This document shows, in pieces, positions 1 to 9,457 of a DNA stretch of 64,000 nucleotides. The number at the start of each line of letters is the position of its first letter. Within the stretch, counting starts at the first letter, position 1. Location: contig NZ_BMRY01000001.1 of assembly GCF_014648875.1 (NCBI RefSeq), forward strand, positions 124,001 through 188,000, given 5' to 3'. The position numbers and the translations under genes were made by a program. The notes beneath the pieces are model-generated. The model searched no databases. It was not told the DNA's origin and was given only the letters and a program-made list of their open reading frames with translations. The DNA comes from Streptomyces parvus (GTDB taxonomy: Bacteria > Actinomycetota > Actinomycetes > Streptomycetales > Streptomycetaceae).

Positions 1-1502
1 ACCCGTCGGCGGTACTCCAGCCGTACGCGGAGCGGGTGCGGGAGGACACCGGGATCGCCTTCGTCACGATCATGGACACGGAGCGGGTGCGCTGGACGCA
101 CCCGGACACCAGCCAGATCGGGGACACCTTCCTCGGGAACACCGCGAAGGCCCTGCGCGGCCAGACCTTCACCGAGACGTACACCGGCACGCTGGGCCCC
201 TCGATACGGGTGGTGACCCCGATCCGCGACGGCGGGAGGATCGTCGGCCTGGTCAGCGCGGGCATCACCGTGGACCGGGTCTCCTCGCAGGTCCGGGAGC
301 AGCTCGGTGCCCTCGCGCTGGCGGCGGGCGGGGCGCTGGCACTCGGCGGCATCGGTACGTACGTGATCAACGCCCGGCTGCGGCGGCACACGCACGGGAT
401 GAACGCGGCCGAGCTGAGCCGGCTGCACGACTACCACCAGGCCACCCTGCACGCGGTGCGCGAGGGGCTGCTGATGCTGGACGGGCGGCGGCGGGTCGCG
501 CTGATCAACGACGCCGGGCGGGAGCTGCTGGGCCTGGGGCCGGACACGGAGGCGGTCGGCCGTACGGTCGACGAGCTGGCCCTGCCCGCGCCGCTGACCG
601 GGGCGCTGCTGGCGTCGGAGTCGCGGGTGGACGAGCTGCACCTGACGGCGGACCGGGTGATCGTGGTCAACACCCGTCCGGTGGTGGGCGGTGAGCAGCG
701 CGGCACGGTGGTGACCCTGCGGGACCACACCGAGCTCCAGGCGCTGACCGGGGAGCTGGACTCCGAGCGCGGGTTCACGCAGGCGCTGCGCTCCCAGGCC
801 CACGAGGCGGCGAACCGGCTGCACACCGTGGTGTCGCTGATCGAGCTGGGCCGGGTGGAGGAGGCCGTGGACTTCGCGACGGCGGAGCTGGAGCTGGCCC
901 AGGTGCTGACCGACCGGGTGGTGGGCGCGGTGGAGGAACCGGTGCTGGCCGCGCTGCTGCTGGGCAAGGCGGCCCAGGCGAACGAGCGGGGGGTGGAGCT
1001 GGTGCTCGCGGAGGACAGCCTGATCGACGACGGGGCGCTGCCGCCGTCGCTGGCCCAGCGGGATCTGGTGACGATCCTGGGCAATCTGATCGACAACGCG
1101 GTGGACGCGGCGTCGGAGGGTCCCGAGGGTGCGGAGGGGCCGGCGGAGTCCGGGGCCGCGGTGCCCGGGCCCCGGGCGGCCGGGGTTCCGGCGGGCCGGG
1201 CCCGGGTGACGGTGACCGCGCTCGCCGACGAGCGGGAGCTGCTGCTGCGGGTGGCGGACACGGGGGCGGGCATCGGTCCGGAGGCGGCGGACGAGGTGTT
1301 CCGGCGCGGCTGGTCCACACACGGGGCGGGGCGGGGCCTCGGCCTGGCGCTGGTCCGGCAGGCGGCGCACCGCAACGGGGGCACGGTGGAGCTGGACGCG
1401 GGTCCGGACGGCGGGGCACGGTTCACCGTACGGCTGCCGCTCAGGGACCGTACGGCGAAGTCGGAAGCGGCGGGGGCCCGGGCGAAGGAGGTCACGGCGT
1501 GA
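1..1502 (+). CDS. CitA/DcuS-type sensor histidine kinase, 5'-truncated by window edge
   Basis: The reading frame is open from base 3, so the true start and first membrane helix lie outside the window. The visible protein begins inside an extracytoplasmic PAS-like sensor domain with the family motif WTHPDTSQIG, followed by a membrane helix (GALALAAGGALALGGIGTYV, about bases 306-365), a cytoplasmic PAS domain and a kinase core. The phosphoacceptor His lies in the box QAHEAANRLH (His codon at 801). The ATPase has N-box NLIDNAVDA and G-boxes DTGAGIG and GRGLGLALV. A Pro/Ala/Gly-rich insertion sits between the N and G1 boxes (about 1115-1200). It overlaps the next gene by 4 nt (GTGA), forming a two-component operon. 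By family the ligand is a di- or tricarboxylate; that is inference. Confidence 0.93.
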   Translation, partial: PSAVLQPYAERVREDTGIAFVTIMDTERVRWTHPDTSQIGDTFLGNTAKALRGQTFTETYTGTLGPSIRVVTPIRDGGRIVGLVSAGITVDRVSSQVREQLGALALAAGGALALGGIGTYVINARLRRHTHGMNAAELSRLHDYHQATLHAVREGLLMLDGRRRVALINDAGRELLGLGPDTEAVGRTVDELALPAPLTGALLASESRVDELHLTADRVIVVNTRPVVGGEQRGTVVTLRDHTELQALTGELDSERGFTQALRSQAHEAANRLHTVVSLIELGRVEEAVDFATAELELAQVLTDRVVGAVEEPVLAALLLGKAAQANERGVELVLAEDSLIDDGALPPSLAQRDLVTILGNLIDNAVDAASEGPEGAEGPAESGAAVPGPRAAGVPAGRARVTVTALADERELLLRVADTGAGIGPEAADEVFRRGWSTHGAGRGLGLALVRQAAHRNGGTVELDAGPDGGARFTVRLPLRDRTAKSEAAGARAKEVTA

Positions 1503-2173
1503 TCAGAGTGCTGGTGGTGGAGGACGATCCGGTGGCCGCCGACGCCCACCAGATGTACGTGGAGCGGGTCGAGGGCTTCACCGTGACCGCGGTGGCCCAC
1601 ACCCGGGCGGCGGCGGTGCGCGCGCTGGAGCGGACCCCGGTGGACCTGCTGCTGCTCGACCTCTATCTGCCCGACGGCCACGGGCTCGGGCTGCTGCGTT
1701 CGCTGCGGGCCTCCGGCCACGGGGCGGATGTGATCGCGGTGACCTCGGCCCGGGATCTGGCGGTGGTGCGGGAGGGGGTGTCGCTGGGCGTCGTGCAGTA
1801 CGTGCTGAAGCCGTTCACGTACCCCACGCTGCGGGACCGGCTGGTGCGGTACGCGGAGTTCCGGGGCGTCGCCGGGGAGGCGAGCGGCCAGGAGGAGGTA
1901 GACCGGGCGCTGGGCGCGCTGCGGGTCGCGCATCCGGCCGCGCTGCCCAAGGGGCTCAGCGGACCGACGCTGGAGGCGGTGACCGGGGTGCTGAAGGAGT
2001 CCCCGGAAGGGGTGACGGCGGCCGCCGCCGGGGAGCGGCTCGGCATCTCCCGGATCACGGCCCGGCGGTATCTGGAGCATCTGGTGACCGTCGGCAGCGC
2101 TGCGAGGCGTCCACATTATGGGCAGGTCGGCCGACCGGAGTTGCACTACAGCTGGCTGGCCGCGGGGCGCTGA
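1499..2173 (+). CDS. CitB/DcuR-type response regulator
   Basis: Cognate regulator of the preceding kinase, read from a GTG start inside the kinase stop codon. The 224-residue protein has an N-terminal receiver with acidic pair E8/D9/D10, phosphoacceptor D54 (LLLDLYLPDG) and conserved K104 (VLKPFTYP). A linker leads to a C-terminal helix-turn-helix around residues 175-205 (AAGERLGISRITARRYLEHL), as in CitB/DcuR proteins rather than OmpR or NarL types. It probably activates carboxylate uptake or metabolism genes, but none is visible in the window, so the target is unknown. A nested hairpin follows the stop codon. Confidence 0.93.
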   Translation: MIRVLVVEDDPVAADAHQMYVERVEGFTVTAVAHTRAAAVRALERTPVDLLLLDLYLPDGHGLGLLRSLRASGHGADVIAVTSARDLAVVREGVSLGVVQYVLKPFTYPTLRDRLVRYAEFRGVAGEASGQEEVDRALGALRVAHPAALPKGLSGPTLEAVTGVLKESPEGVTAAAAGERLGISRITARRYLEHLVTVGSAARRPHYGQVGRPELHYSWLAAGR

Positions 2174-2179
2174 CCGCTC

Positions 2180-2237
2180 GGGAGGCCATCAGCCGACAAG
2201 CGCTTTCTGGTCGGTTTCGCGGCCCTGATGGCCTCCC
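2180..2237 (+). terminator. Nested hairpin after the two-component operon
   Basis: Perfect 13-bp arms GGGAGGCCATCAG (2180-2192) and CTGATGGCCTCCC (2225-2237) enclose a second small stem CCGAC/GTCGG (2193-2197, 2210-2214). It begins 7 nt after the response regulator stop. There is no T-tract, as is usual in high-GC actinobacteria. Confidence 0.6.
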
Positions 2238-2354
2238 CCGGGGATGCAGAAGAAAGCGCTGGTGAGACGGGTTTCCCGTACCGCCCGCCCGGTTCGCGGC
2301 TGGAGGTTCCTACGAAGCGTGTTCTGTGGGGAACGTACCGTAGCCAGGGCGGAA

Positions 2355-3059
2355 ATGGACTTCTACGGTGGGCCCGTGCACCCCACCCCGCCCTTCAACG
2401 CCCCCGCCGCGCGCCGTCTCCGCGAGGCACTGGGGATGGCTCCCGGCCATGTCGCCTACGGGCTCGCCGCCCAGTACGGACTCCGGATCAGCGCAGAGAC
2501 CGTCATCGCCTGGGAGCGCGGCATCGCGACCCCCGGGGAACGCGAGCTGACCGCCCTCGCCGGCGTCCTGTGGTGCGCGCCCGGGGAGTTGCTGGCCGCC
2601 GCCACCACCCTGCGCGAGCACCGGATGACCCGGGACCTGACCGTGGACGAGCTGGCCCGGCAGCTGGGGATGACCGGCGCCTCGTACCTGCGGATGGAGG
2701 AGTCGGGGCGCTGGCGGGGCAACGAGAAACAGTCGGCGGCGCTGTGCCGGGCGCTGGGTCTGACGGCGGCCCAGTTCCTGACGGCGACGGGCCGCGACGA
2801 GGAGCTGGCGGAGTTGTTGAGCAGCGCGGTCGCCACGCGCTGGCAGGCGTACGTCCGGCCGGTGGCCAAGGTCGTGCCGCTGGACCGGGCGCTGATCCAG
2901 GACGTGCTGGAGCAGCTGCACACCGACTACCAGGCCCTGATGGTCTCGACACTGAGCTGGAGCAGCACCGGCCAGGAGCGCTCCGGATCGACGGGCGACG
3001 CGGGCCGGGCGTTCCTGGCCCGGGTGGTGGAGCAGTTCTGGCGGACCGCCGGAGTGTGA
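2355..3059 (+). CDS. XRE-type helix-turn-helix DNA-binding protein
   Basis: A 234-residue protein starting at ATG 2355 (MDFYGGPVHP). An in-frame ATG at 2244 would add 37 residues of Arg-rich sequence that does not look like protein, so the inner start, preceded by AGGGCGG, is preferred. There are two tandem helix-turn-helix-like units: residues about 15-65 (LREALGMAPGHVAYGLAAQY, AETVIAWERG) and about 80-125 (MTVDELARQLGMTGASYLRM-like). The C-terminal third is helical without a known domain. The duplicated layout suggests a regulator that binds two half-sites. No operon partner is present: the gene is isolated between two hairpins and converges on pfkA. Target unknown. Confidence 0.8.
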   Translation: MDFYGGPVHPTPPFNAPAARRLREALGMAPGHVAYGLAAQYGLRISAETVIAWERGIATPGERELTALAGVLWCAPGELLAAATTLREHRMTRDLTVDELARQLGMTGASYLRMEESGRWRGNEKQSAALCRALGLTAAQFLTATGRDEELAELLSSAVATRWQAYVRPVAKVVPLDRALIQDVLEQLHTDYQALMVSTLSWSSTGQERSGSTGDAGRAFLARVVEQFWRTAGV

Positions 3060-3061
3060 CT

Positions 3062-3082
3062 CCGCACGGGCCGCCCGTGCGG
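3062..3082. terminator. Hairpin between convergent regulator gene and pfkA
   Basis: Arms CCGCACGGG (3062-3070) and CCCGTGCGG (3074-3082) with a 3-nt loop, 3 nt after the HTH gene stop and 30 nt beyond the pfkA stop on the other strand. It could act in both directions. Confidence 0.5.
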
Positions 3083-3111
3083 CCCGTGCGGTTCGAAGCG
3101 ACCGGGAGGTC

Positions 3112-4137
3112 TCAGAAGACCGACTCGGCCTCGTACATCCGGTCGGCGGGCACCCGCTTCAGCTGGGTGACGGCCTCGGCGAGCGGGACCATCGCGATGT
3201 CGGTGCCGCGCAGGGCGGTCATCCGGCCGAACTCGCCGCGGTGCACGGCCTCCACGGCGTGCCAGCCGAAGCGGGTGGCGAGCACCCGGTCGTACGCGGT
3301 GGGCGTGCCGCCGCGCTGGACATGGCCGAGAATGACCGGCCGGGCTTCCTTGCCGAGCCGGGTCTCCAGCTCGATGGCGAGGCGGTTGCCGATGCCCTGG
3401 AAGCGCTCGTGGCCGTACTGGTCGATCTCGCCCTTGGCGTACGGCATGGAGCCCTCGGCCGGGTGCGCGCCCTCGGCGACGCAGATGACGGCGAACTTCT
3501 TGCCGCGCGCGAACCGTTCCTCGACCATCTTGACCAGGTCGTCGACCTGGAAGGGGCGCTCGGGCAGGCAGATGCCGTGGGCGCCGCCGGCCATCCCGGA
3601 CTCCAGCGCGATCCAGCCGGCGTGCCGTCCCATGACCTCGACGACCATCACGCGCTGGTGCGACTCGGCGGTGGTCTTCAGACGGTCTATGGCCTCGGTC
3701 GCGACGCCCACCGCCGTGTCGAACCCGAACGTGCGGTCGGTGGAGGAGATGTCGTTGTCGATGGTCTTCGGGACGCCGACGACCGGCATCCCGGCATCGG
3801 AGAGCATGCGGGCCGCGGTGAGCGTGCCCTCGCCGCCGATCGGGATGAGCGCGTCGATGCCGTAACGGCGGGCCAGCTCCTCGCAGTTCTCGGCGGCCTC
3901 GCGCAGCCGGTCGCGCTCCAGCCGGGCGGAGCCGAGGATGGTGCCGCCGCGGGCCAGGATGCCGCTGACCGCGTTGAGGTCGAGGGGACGGAAGTGGCCG
4001 TCGAGCAGCCCCTTGAAGCCGTCCTCGAAGCCGATGACCTCGTCGCCGTGGCCGACGACGGCCCGGTGGACGACCGACCGGATCACTGCGTTCAGGCCGG
4101 GGCAGTCGCCGCCCGCGGTGAGAATGCCGATGCGCAT
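3112..4137 (-). CDS. pfkA: 6-phosphofructokinase
   Basis: Phosphorylates fructose 6-phosphate to fructose 1,6-bisphosphate, the committed step of glycolysis, in the cytosol. The 341-residue protein begins MRIGILTAGGDCPGLNAVIR with a correctly spaced AGGAG site, so upstream in-frame sequence is not used. The phosphoryl-donor motif reads GGEGT (residues 101-105): Gly at the position that is Asp in pyrophosphate-dependent enzymes, which predicts ATP use. The catalytic loop PKTIDND (123-129) carries Lys, as in the actinobacterial group III enzymes. The length matches S. coelicolor PfkA2. It is divergent from pta, placing upper glycolysis beside acetate overflow genes. Confidence 0.97.
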   Translation of the reverse strand: MRIGILTAGGDCPGLNAVIRSVVHRAVVGHGDEVIGFEDGFKGLLDGHFRPLDLNAVSGILARGGTILGSARLERDRLREAAENCEELARRYGIDALIPIGGEGTLTAARMLSDAGMPVVGVPKTIDNDISSTDRTFGFDTAVGVATEAIDRLKTTAESHQRVMVVEVMGRHAGWIALESGMAGGAHGICLPERPFQVDDLVKMVEERFARGKKFAVICVAEGAHPAEGSMPYAKGEIDQYGHERFQGIGNRLAIELETRLGKEARPVILGHVQRGGTPTAYDRVLATRFGWHAVEAVHRGEFGRMTALRGTDIAMVPLAEAVTQLKRVPADRMYEAESVF

Positions 4138-4476
4138 CGAGGTATGTCTCCTGCTCGCTAGTCGCGCTTTTCCAGGAGGCCGACCGTGGCGGCCCCCCTG
4201 CCCTGAACCGCGACGATTGTCCCACGCCGGGCACGGACCCCGCGCTTTCGGCCGGGCCGGGGCGGGCACCCGTGGGGAGGGGAAACCCGAAAGACGGGAC
4301 CTGGGGCCGTCGCCCGCCGGGACCTCCGGCGGGCGATATAGCGGTCCCCGCAGGTATCGTCAAGAGGCAATGCAGGCCAATGCCGCATCCGGCGGAACAC
4401 CGGGCGGGCACGGGGGCAGCACCGCACGTCCGGACGCCCCGCGGGTCGCGGCACGAACATGGACGGGAGAGCGCGC
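4138..4476. promoter_or_regulatory. Divergent pfkA/pta intergenic region
   Basis: About 340 bp without a gene, holding the start signals of both divergent genes: the pfkA AGGAG site (rev., just above 4137) and GGGAGA before pta. A relatively A/T-rich patch (GGCGATATAGCGG near 4333-4345 and GGTATCGTC near 4353-4361) is the likeliest place for a pta promoter. I could not fix a convincing -35/-10 pair. Confidence 0.4.
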
Positions 4477-6558
4477 GTGGCGCGGAGCGTGTACGTGACC
4501 GGGATCGACCGGGGGGACGGCCGGCAGGTCGTCGAGCTGGGAGTCATGGAGCTTCTGACGCGTCAGGTGGACCGGGTCGGGGTCTTCCGCCCGCTGGTCC
4601 ATGACGGTCCCGACCGGCTCTACGAGCTGCTGCGGGCCCGCTACCGGCTCTCCCAGAGCCCCGCCACCGTCTACGGCCTGGACTACCACGAGGCCTCCGC
4701 CGTCCAGGCGGAGAAGGGCACCGACGAGCTGGTCTCGCGGCTCGTCGACCGGTTCCACCAGGTGGCCAGGGAGTACGAGGCGGTCCTCGTGCTGGGCAGC
4801 GACTTCGCGGACACCCAGCTCCCCGACGAGCTGGCGCTGAACGCCCGGCTGGCCAACGAGTTCGGGGCCTCCGTGATCGCGGTGGTCGGCGGCAAGGGGC
4901 AGACCGCGGAGTCCGTGCGCGCCGAGACCCGCAACGCCTACCGCGCCTACGCCGGTCTCGGCTGCGACGTGCTGGCCATGGTGGTGAACCGGGTCGCCGC
5001 CGAGGACCGCGCGGCGATAGCGGAGCGGCTGGCGGCCCGGCTGCCCGTCCCCGTCTCCGTACTGCCGGACGACCCGGCGCTCTCGGCCCCCACGGTCGCC
5101 CAGATCACCGCGGCGCTGAACGGCACGGTGCTGCTCGGCGACGATTCGGGTCTCGCGCGCGACGCGCTCGACTTCGTGTTCGGCGGGGCCATGCTGCCGA
5201 ATCTGCTGAACGCGCTGACGCCCGGGTGCATGGTGGTCACCCCCGGGGACCGCGCGGACCTGGTGGTGGGCTCGCTGGCCGCGCACAGCGCGGGCACCCC
5301 GCCCATCGCGGGCGTGCTGCTGACCCTGGACGAGCGCCCCGGCGAGGAGATACTCACGCTGGCCGCCCGGCTCGCACCGGGGACCCCGGTCGTGTCGGTG
5401 GCCGGCGGATCCTTCCCCACCGCCGCCGAACTCTTCACCCTCGAAGGCAAGTTGAACGCGGCGACGCCGCGCAAGGCGGAGACCGCCCTCGGTCTGTTCG
5501 AGCGTCACGTGGACACCGCGGCGCTGCTCGACCGGATCTCGGTGGCCCGCAGTGCCCGGGTCACGCCGATGATGTTCGAGCACGAGCTGCTGGAGCAGGC
5601 CCGTTCCGACCGCAAGCGCGTGGTGCTGCCGGAGGGCACCGAGGAGCGGGTGCTGCGCGCGGCCGATGTGCTGCTGCGCCGGGACGTCTGCGACCTCACG
5701 CTCCTCGGCGATGTGGACGTGATCCGCAAGAAGGCCGCCGACCTCGGCATCGACCTCGCCGAGACCCAGCTGATCGACCCGCACACCTCGGAGCTGCGGC
5801 AGACCTTCGCCGAGCGGTACGCGCAGCTGCGTGCGCACCGCGGGGTGACGGTGGAGCTGGCGTACGACGTGGTGGCGGACGTGAACTACTTCGGCACACT
5901 GATGGTGCAGGAGGGGCTCGCCGACGGGATGGTGTCCGGGTCGGTGCACTCCACGGCCGCGACGATCCGCCCGGCGTTCGAGATCATCAAGACCAAGCCG
6001 GACGCGTCGATCGTCTCCTCGGTCTTCTTCATGTGCCTGGCCGACAAGGTCCTCGTGTACGGCGACTGCGCGGTCAACCCGGACCCGGACGCCGAGCAGC
6101 TCGCGGACATCGCGGTGCAGTCGGCGGTGACGGCGGCCCGCTTCGGCGTGGAGCCGCGCGTGGCGATGCTGTCGTACTCCACCGGGACCTCGGGCTCCGG
6201 CGCGGACGTGGACAAGGTGCGCGAGGCGACCGAGCGGGTGCGGGCGGAGCGGCCCGAGCTGCGGGTGGAGGGGCCGATCCAGTACGACGCGGCGGTCGAG
6301 CCGTCCGTCGCGGCGACGAAGCTGCCGGACTCGGAGGTGGCCGGGCAGGCGACCGTGCTGATCTTCCCGGACCTGAACACCGGCAACAACACCTACAAGG
6401 CCGTGCAGCGCTCGGCGGGCGCCGTGGCGGTCGGCCCGGTGCTCCAGGGTCTGCGCAAGCCCGTCAACGACCTCTCGCGCGGCGCGCTCGTCCAGGACAT
6501 CGTCAACACGGTGGCGATCACGGCGATCCAGGCGCAGAGCGAGGAGCGCCCCGCATGA
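4477..6558 (+). CDS. pta: Phosphate acetyltransferase
   Basis: Interconverts acetyl-CoA and acetyl phosphate. About 693 residues, the long three-domain form: an N-terminal BioD-like domain (from VYVTGIDRGDGRQVVELGVM to about 230), a DRTGG regulatory domain (about 215-325; LTPGCMVVTPGDR) and the C-terminal catalytic PTA domain (about 370-690) with VVLPEGTEERVLRAA, GMVSGSVHST, YSTGTSGSG and FPDLNTGNNTYKAVQR. I take GTG 4477 as start because GGGAGA lies 7 nt upstream; an ATG at 4459 is in frame and would add six residues. The stop codon overlaps the ackA start (ATGA), so the two enzymes are translationally coupled. Confidence 0.96.
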   Translation: MARSVYVTGIDRGDGRQVVELGVMELLTRQVDRVGVFRPLVHDGPDRLYELLRARYRLSQSPATVYGLDYHEASAVQAEKGTDELVSRLVDRFHQVAREYEAVLVLGSDFADTQLPDELALNARLANEFGASVIAVVGGKGQTAESVRAETRNAYRAYAGLGCDVLAMVVNRVAAEDRAAIAERLAARLPVPVSVLPDDPALSAPTVAQITAALNGTVLLGDDSGLARDALDFVFGGAMLPNLLNALTPGCMVVTPGDRADLVVGSLAAHSAGTPPIAGVLLTLDERPGEEILTLAARLAPGTPVVSVAGGSFPTAAELFTLEGKLNAATPRKAETALGLFERHVDTAALLDRISVARSARVTPMMFEHELLEQARSDRKRVVLPEGTEERVLRAADVLLRRDVCDLTLLGDVDVIRKKAADLGIDLAETQLIDPHTSELRQTFAERYAQLRAHRGVTVELAYDVVADVNYFGTLMVQEGLADGMVSGSVHSTAATIRPAFEIIKTKPDASIVSSVFFMCLADKVLVYGDCAVNPDPDAEQLADIAVQSAVTAARFGVEPRVAMLSYSTGTSGSGADVDKVREATERVRAERPELRVEGPIQYDAAVEPSVAATKLPDSEVAGQATVLIFPDLNTGNNTYKAVQRSAGAVAVGPVLQGLRKPVNDLSRGALVQDIVNTVAITAIQAQSEERPA

Positions 6559-7853
6559 CCCCGGCCCCTTCCTCCGCCCCCTCCCCCGACCACGAAAGCA
6601 CGGCAGCCCCTGTGGAACCGCACCGCGTCCTCGTCCTCAACTCCGGCTCCTCGTCGGTGAAGTACCAGCTGCTCGACATGCGCGACCGATCGCGGCTCGC
6701 CTCGGGTCTGGTCGAGCGGATCGGCGAGGAGACCTCGCGCCTGGTACACACCCCGCTGGCCGGTGGCGGCGCCGAGCCCCGGGAGCGTACGGGCCGGATC
6801 GCGGACCACGACGAGGCGCTGAAGGCGGCGGCCGAGGAGCTGGCGGCGGACGGGCTCGGCCTGGACTCCCCCGAACTGGCCGCGATCGGGCACCGGGTGG
6901 TGCACGGCGGGCTGCGGTTCAGCGCGCCGACCGTCATCACCGACGAGGTGCTGAAGGAGATCGAGCGGCTCGTCCCGGTCGCCCCGCTGCACAACCCGGC
7001 GAACATCACCGGGATCCGGACGGCGCAGGCGCTGCGGCCGGACCTGCCGCAGGTGGCGGTGTTCGACACGGCGTTCCACACGACGATGCCGGAGGCGGCC
7101 GCGCGGTACGCGATCGACGTGGAGACCGCCGACGCGCACCGGATCCGCCGCTACGGCTTCCACGGCACCTCGCACGCGTACGTCTCGCGGAAGACGGCCG
7201 AGCTGCTGGGGAAGACCCCCGAGGAGGTGAACGTCATCGTGCTGCACCTGGGCAACGGGGCGTCGGCCTCGGCGGTCGCGGGCGGGCGGTGCGTGGAGAC
7301 CTCGATGGGGCTGACGCCTTTGGAAGGGCTCGTGATGGGTACGCGCTCCGGGGACATCGATCCGGCGGTCACCTTCCACCTGAAGCGGGTGGCGGGGATG
7401 TCGGCCGACGAGATCGACGTCCTGCTGAACAAGAGGAGCGGGCTGGTCGGCCTGTGCGGCGACAACGACATGCGGGTGATCCGCCGCCGGATCGACGAGG
7501 GCGACGAGCGGGCGGCGCTGGCCTTCGACATCTACATCCACCGGCTGAAGAAGTACATCGGCGCCTACACGGCGGTGCTCGGGCGGGTGGACGCGGTGGC
7601 GTTCACGGCGGGGGTCGGGGAGAACGCGGCCCCGGTGCGGGAAGCTGCCATCGCGGGCCTGGAGGAGCTGGGCATGGCGGTGGACGCCTCGCTCAACTCC
7701 GTACGGTCCCCTCAGCCGCGGCTGATCTCGCCGGAATACGCCCGGGTGGCGGTCGCCGTGGTGCCGACGGACGAGGAGCTGGAGATCGCCGAGCAGACGT
7801 TCGCACTGGTCAGCCGGGGTGACGCCGTCAGCCCGGTACACAGCGACAACTGA
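6555..7853 (+). CDS. ackA: Acetate kinase
   Basis: Converts acetyl phosphate and ADP to acetate and ATP, completing acetate overflow with Pta. Diagnostic motifs are all present: LVLNSGSSSVKYQLL, HRVVHGG, VFDTAFHTTMP, YGFHGTSHAYV, HLGNGASASAV and TAGVGENA. With the ATG that overlaps the pta stop, the protein is 432 residues, with a roughly 20-residue Pro/Ser/Ala-rich extension before the family core. An internal GTG at 6612 (VEPHRVLVLN) would give the usual 413 residues and cannot be excluded. The coupling overlap favours the upstream start. pyk follows after 74 nt on the same strand. Confidence 0.96.
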   Translation: MTPAPSSAPSPDHESTAAPVEPHRVLVLNSGSSSVKYQLLDMRDRSRLASGLVERIGEETSRLVHTPLAGGGAEPRERTGRIADHDEALKAAAEELAADGLGLDSPELAAIGHRVVHGGLRFSAPTVITDEVLKEIERLVPVAPLHNPANITGIRTAQALRPDLPQVAVFDTAFHTTMPEAAARYAIDVETADAHRIRRYGFHGTSHAYVSRKTAELLGKTPEEVNVIVLHLGNGASASAVAGGRCVETSMGLTPLEGLVMGTRSGDIDPAVTFHLKRVAGMSADEIDVLLNKRSGLVGLCGDNDMRVIRRRIDEGDERAALAFDIYIHRLKKYIGAYTAVLGRVDAVAFTAGVGENAAPVREAAIAGLEELGMAVDASLNSVRSPQPRLISPEYARVAVAVVPTDEELEIAEQTFALVSRGDAVSPVHSDN

Positions 7854-7927
7854 GCGCCCCCGCGCCCCTTTGTATCTTCCACCAGACGGAATATTCCGCA
7901 GCGAAACAAACCGATAGGATCCGCCTC

Positions 7928-9358
7928 ATGCGCCGTTCCAAAATCGTCTGTACCCTCGGTCCCGCCGTCGACTCGCACGAGCAGCTCGTCGCTCTGATCG
8001 AGGCCGGCATGAGCGTGGCCCGTTTCAACTTCAGCCACGGCTCCCACGAGGAACACCAGGGCCGTTACGACCGCGTCCGCAAGGCGGCCGCCGAGACCGG
8101 CCGCGCGGTGGGCGTGCTCGCCGACCTCCAGGGCCCCAAGATCCGGCTGGCGAAGTTCGCCGAGGGCCCGGTCGAGCTGGTCCGCGGGGACGAGTTCACC
8201 ATCACCTCCGAGGACGTCCCCGGCGACAAGTCGATCTGCGGCACGACCTACAAGGGTCTGCCCGGCGACGTCGTCAAGGGCGACCCGATCCTGATCAACG
8301 ACGGCAACGTCGAGCTGAAGGTCGTCGCGGTCGAGGGCCCCCGGGTGAAGACCATCGTCATCGAGGGCGGTGTCATCTCCGACCACAAGGGCATCAACCT
8401 GCCCGGTGCGGCGGTCAACGTCCCGGCCCTGTCCGAGAAGGACGTCGAGGACCTGCGCTTCGCCCTGCGGATGGGCTGCGACCTGGTCGCCCTCTCCTTC
8501 GTCCGGGACGCGAACGACGTCAAGGACGTGCACAAGGTGATGGACGAGGAGGGCCGCCGGGTCCCCGTCATCGCCAAGGTGGAGAAGCCGCAGGCGGTCG
8601 AGCACATGGAGGGCGTCGTCGCGGCGTTCGACGGTGTGATGGTGGCCCGCGGTGACCTGGCCGTGGAGTATCCGCTGGAGAAGGTCCCGATGGTGCAGAA
8701 GCGCCTGGTGGAGCTGTGCCGGCGCAACGCCAAGCCGGTGATCGTGGCGACCCAGATGATGGAGTCGATGATCACCAACTCGCGGCCGACCCGCGCCGAG
8801 GCGTCCGACGTCGCCAACGCGATCCTGGACGGCGCGGACGCGGTCATGCTGTCCGCCGAGTCCTCGGTGGGCGCGTACCCGATCGAGACGGTCAAGACGA
8901 TGTCGAAGATCGTCTGCGCCGCCGAGGAGGAGCTGCTCTCCAAGGGCCTCCAGCCGCTGGTCCAGGGCAAGAAGCCGCGTACGCAGGGCGGTTCGGTGGC
9001 CCGCGCGGCCTGCGAGATCGCCGACTTCCTCAACGGCAAGGCCCTGGTGGCCTTCACCCAGTCCGGCGACACCGCCCGCCGCCTCTCCCGCTATCGCACG
9101 GCCCAGCCGATCCTGGCCTTCACCACGGACGAGAACACCCGCAACCAGCTCGCCCTGAGCTGGGGCGTCGAGTCGTACGTCGTCCCGCACGTGGACAACA
9201 CCGACGCGATGGTGGACCTGGTCGACGCGGAGCTGCTCAAGCTGAACCGCTACAGCTCCGGCGACACGATGGTCATCACCGCCGGCTCGCCCCCCGGCGT
9301 CCCCGGCACCACCAACATGGTCCGGGTGCACCACCTGGGCGGCGGCGAGCGGGACTGA
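7928..9358 (+). CDS. pyk: Pyruvate kinase
   Basis: Transfers phosphate from phosphoenolpyruvate to ADP, the last step of glycolysis. 476 residues, full length, with MRRSKIVCTLGPA at the N terminus, the ADP/K+ region RFNFSHGSHEEH, LADLQGPKIRL, active-site IAKVEKPQA and VMVARGDLAVE, and ATQMMESMI. The C-terminal allosteric domain is complete (GDTMVITAGSPPG near the end). AGGA lies 8 nt before the ATG. A 74-nt A/T-rich gap after ackA suggests its own promoter as well as possible read-through. The gene ends at a very strong bidirectional terminator. Confidence 0.97.
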   Translation: MRRSKIVCTLGPAVDSHEQLVALIEAGMSVARFNFSHGSHEEHQGRYDRVRKAAAETGRAVGVLADLQGPKIRLAKFAEGPVELVRGDEFTITSEDVPGDKSICGTTYKGLPGDVVKGDPILINDGNVELKVVAVEGPRVKTIVIEGGVISDHKGINLPGAAVNVPALSEKDVEDLRFALRMGCDLVALSFVRDANDVKDVHKVMDEEGRRVPVIAKVEKPQAVEHMEGVVAAFDGVMVARGDLAVEYPLEKVPMVQKRLVELCRRNAKPVIVATQMMESMITNSRPTRAEASDVANAILDGADAVMLSAESSVGAYPIETVKTMSKIVCAAEEELLSKGLQPLVQGKKPRTQGGSVARAACEIADFLNGKALVAFTQSGDTARRLSRYRTAQPILAFTTDENTRNQLALSWGVESYVVPHVDNTDAMVDLVDAELLKLNRYSSGDTMVITAGSPPGVPGTTNMVRVHHLGGGERD

Positions 9359-9376
9359 CCCGCGGCGCCCGCCGGT

Positions 9377-9426
9377 ACGACCGTGGCCCGCACCCCCTCC
9401 TGACAGGGGGTGCGGGCCACGGTCGT
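9377..9426. terminator. Perfect 22-bp bidirectional terminator hairpin
   Basis: Arms at 9377-9398 and 9405-9426 are exact reverse complements (ACGACCGTGGCC... paired with ...GGCCACGGTCGT) around the 6-nt loop CCTGAC. It lies between the convergent pyk (+) and the exported-protein gene (-), so it can stop transcription from both sides. Confidence 0.85.
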
Positions 9427-9457
9427 GTGCGGCTCCCGGACGGGTCCGTGGGGGCGG

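Noticed and set aside
7915..7920. TAGGAT as a -10 box for a leaderless pyk transcript
   Set aside because: No acceptable -35 could be placed, and an AGGA ribosome site for pyk overlaps it, so I did not list it as a promoter.
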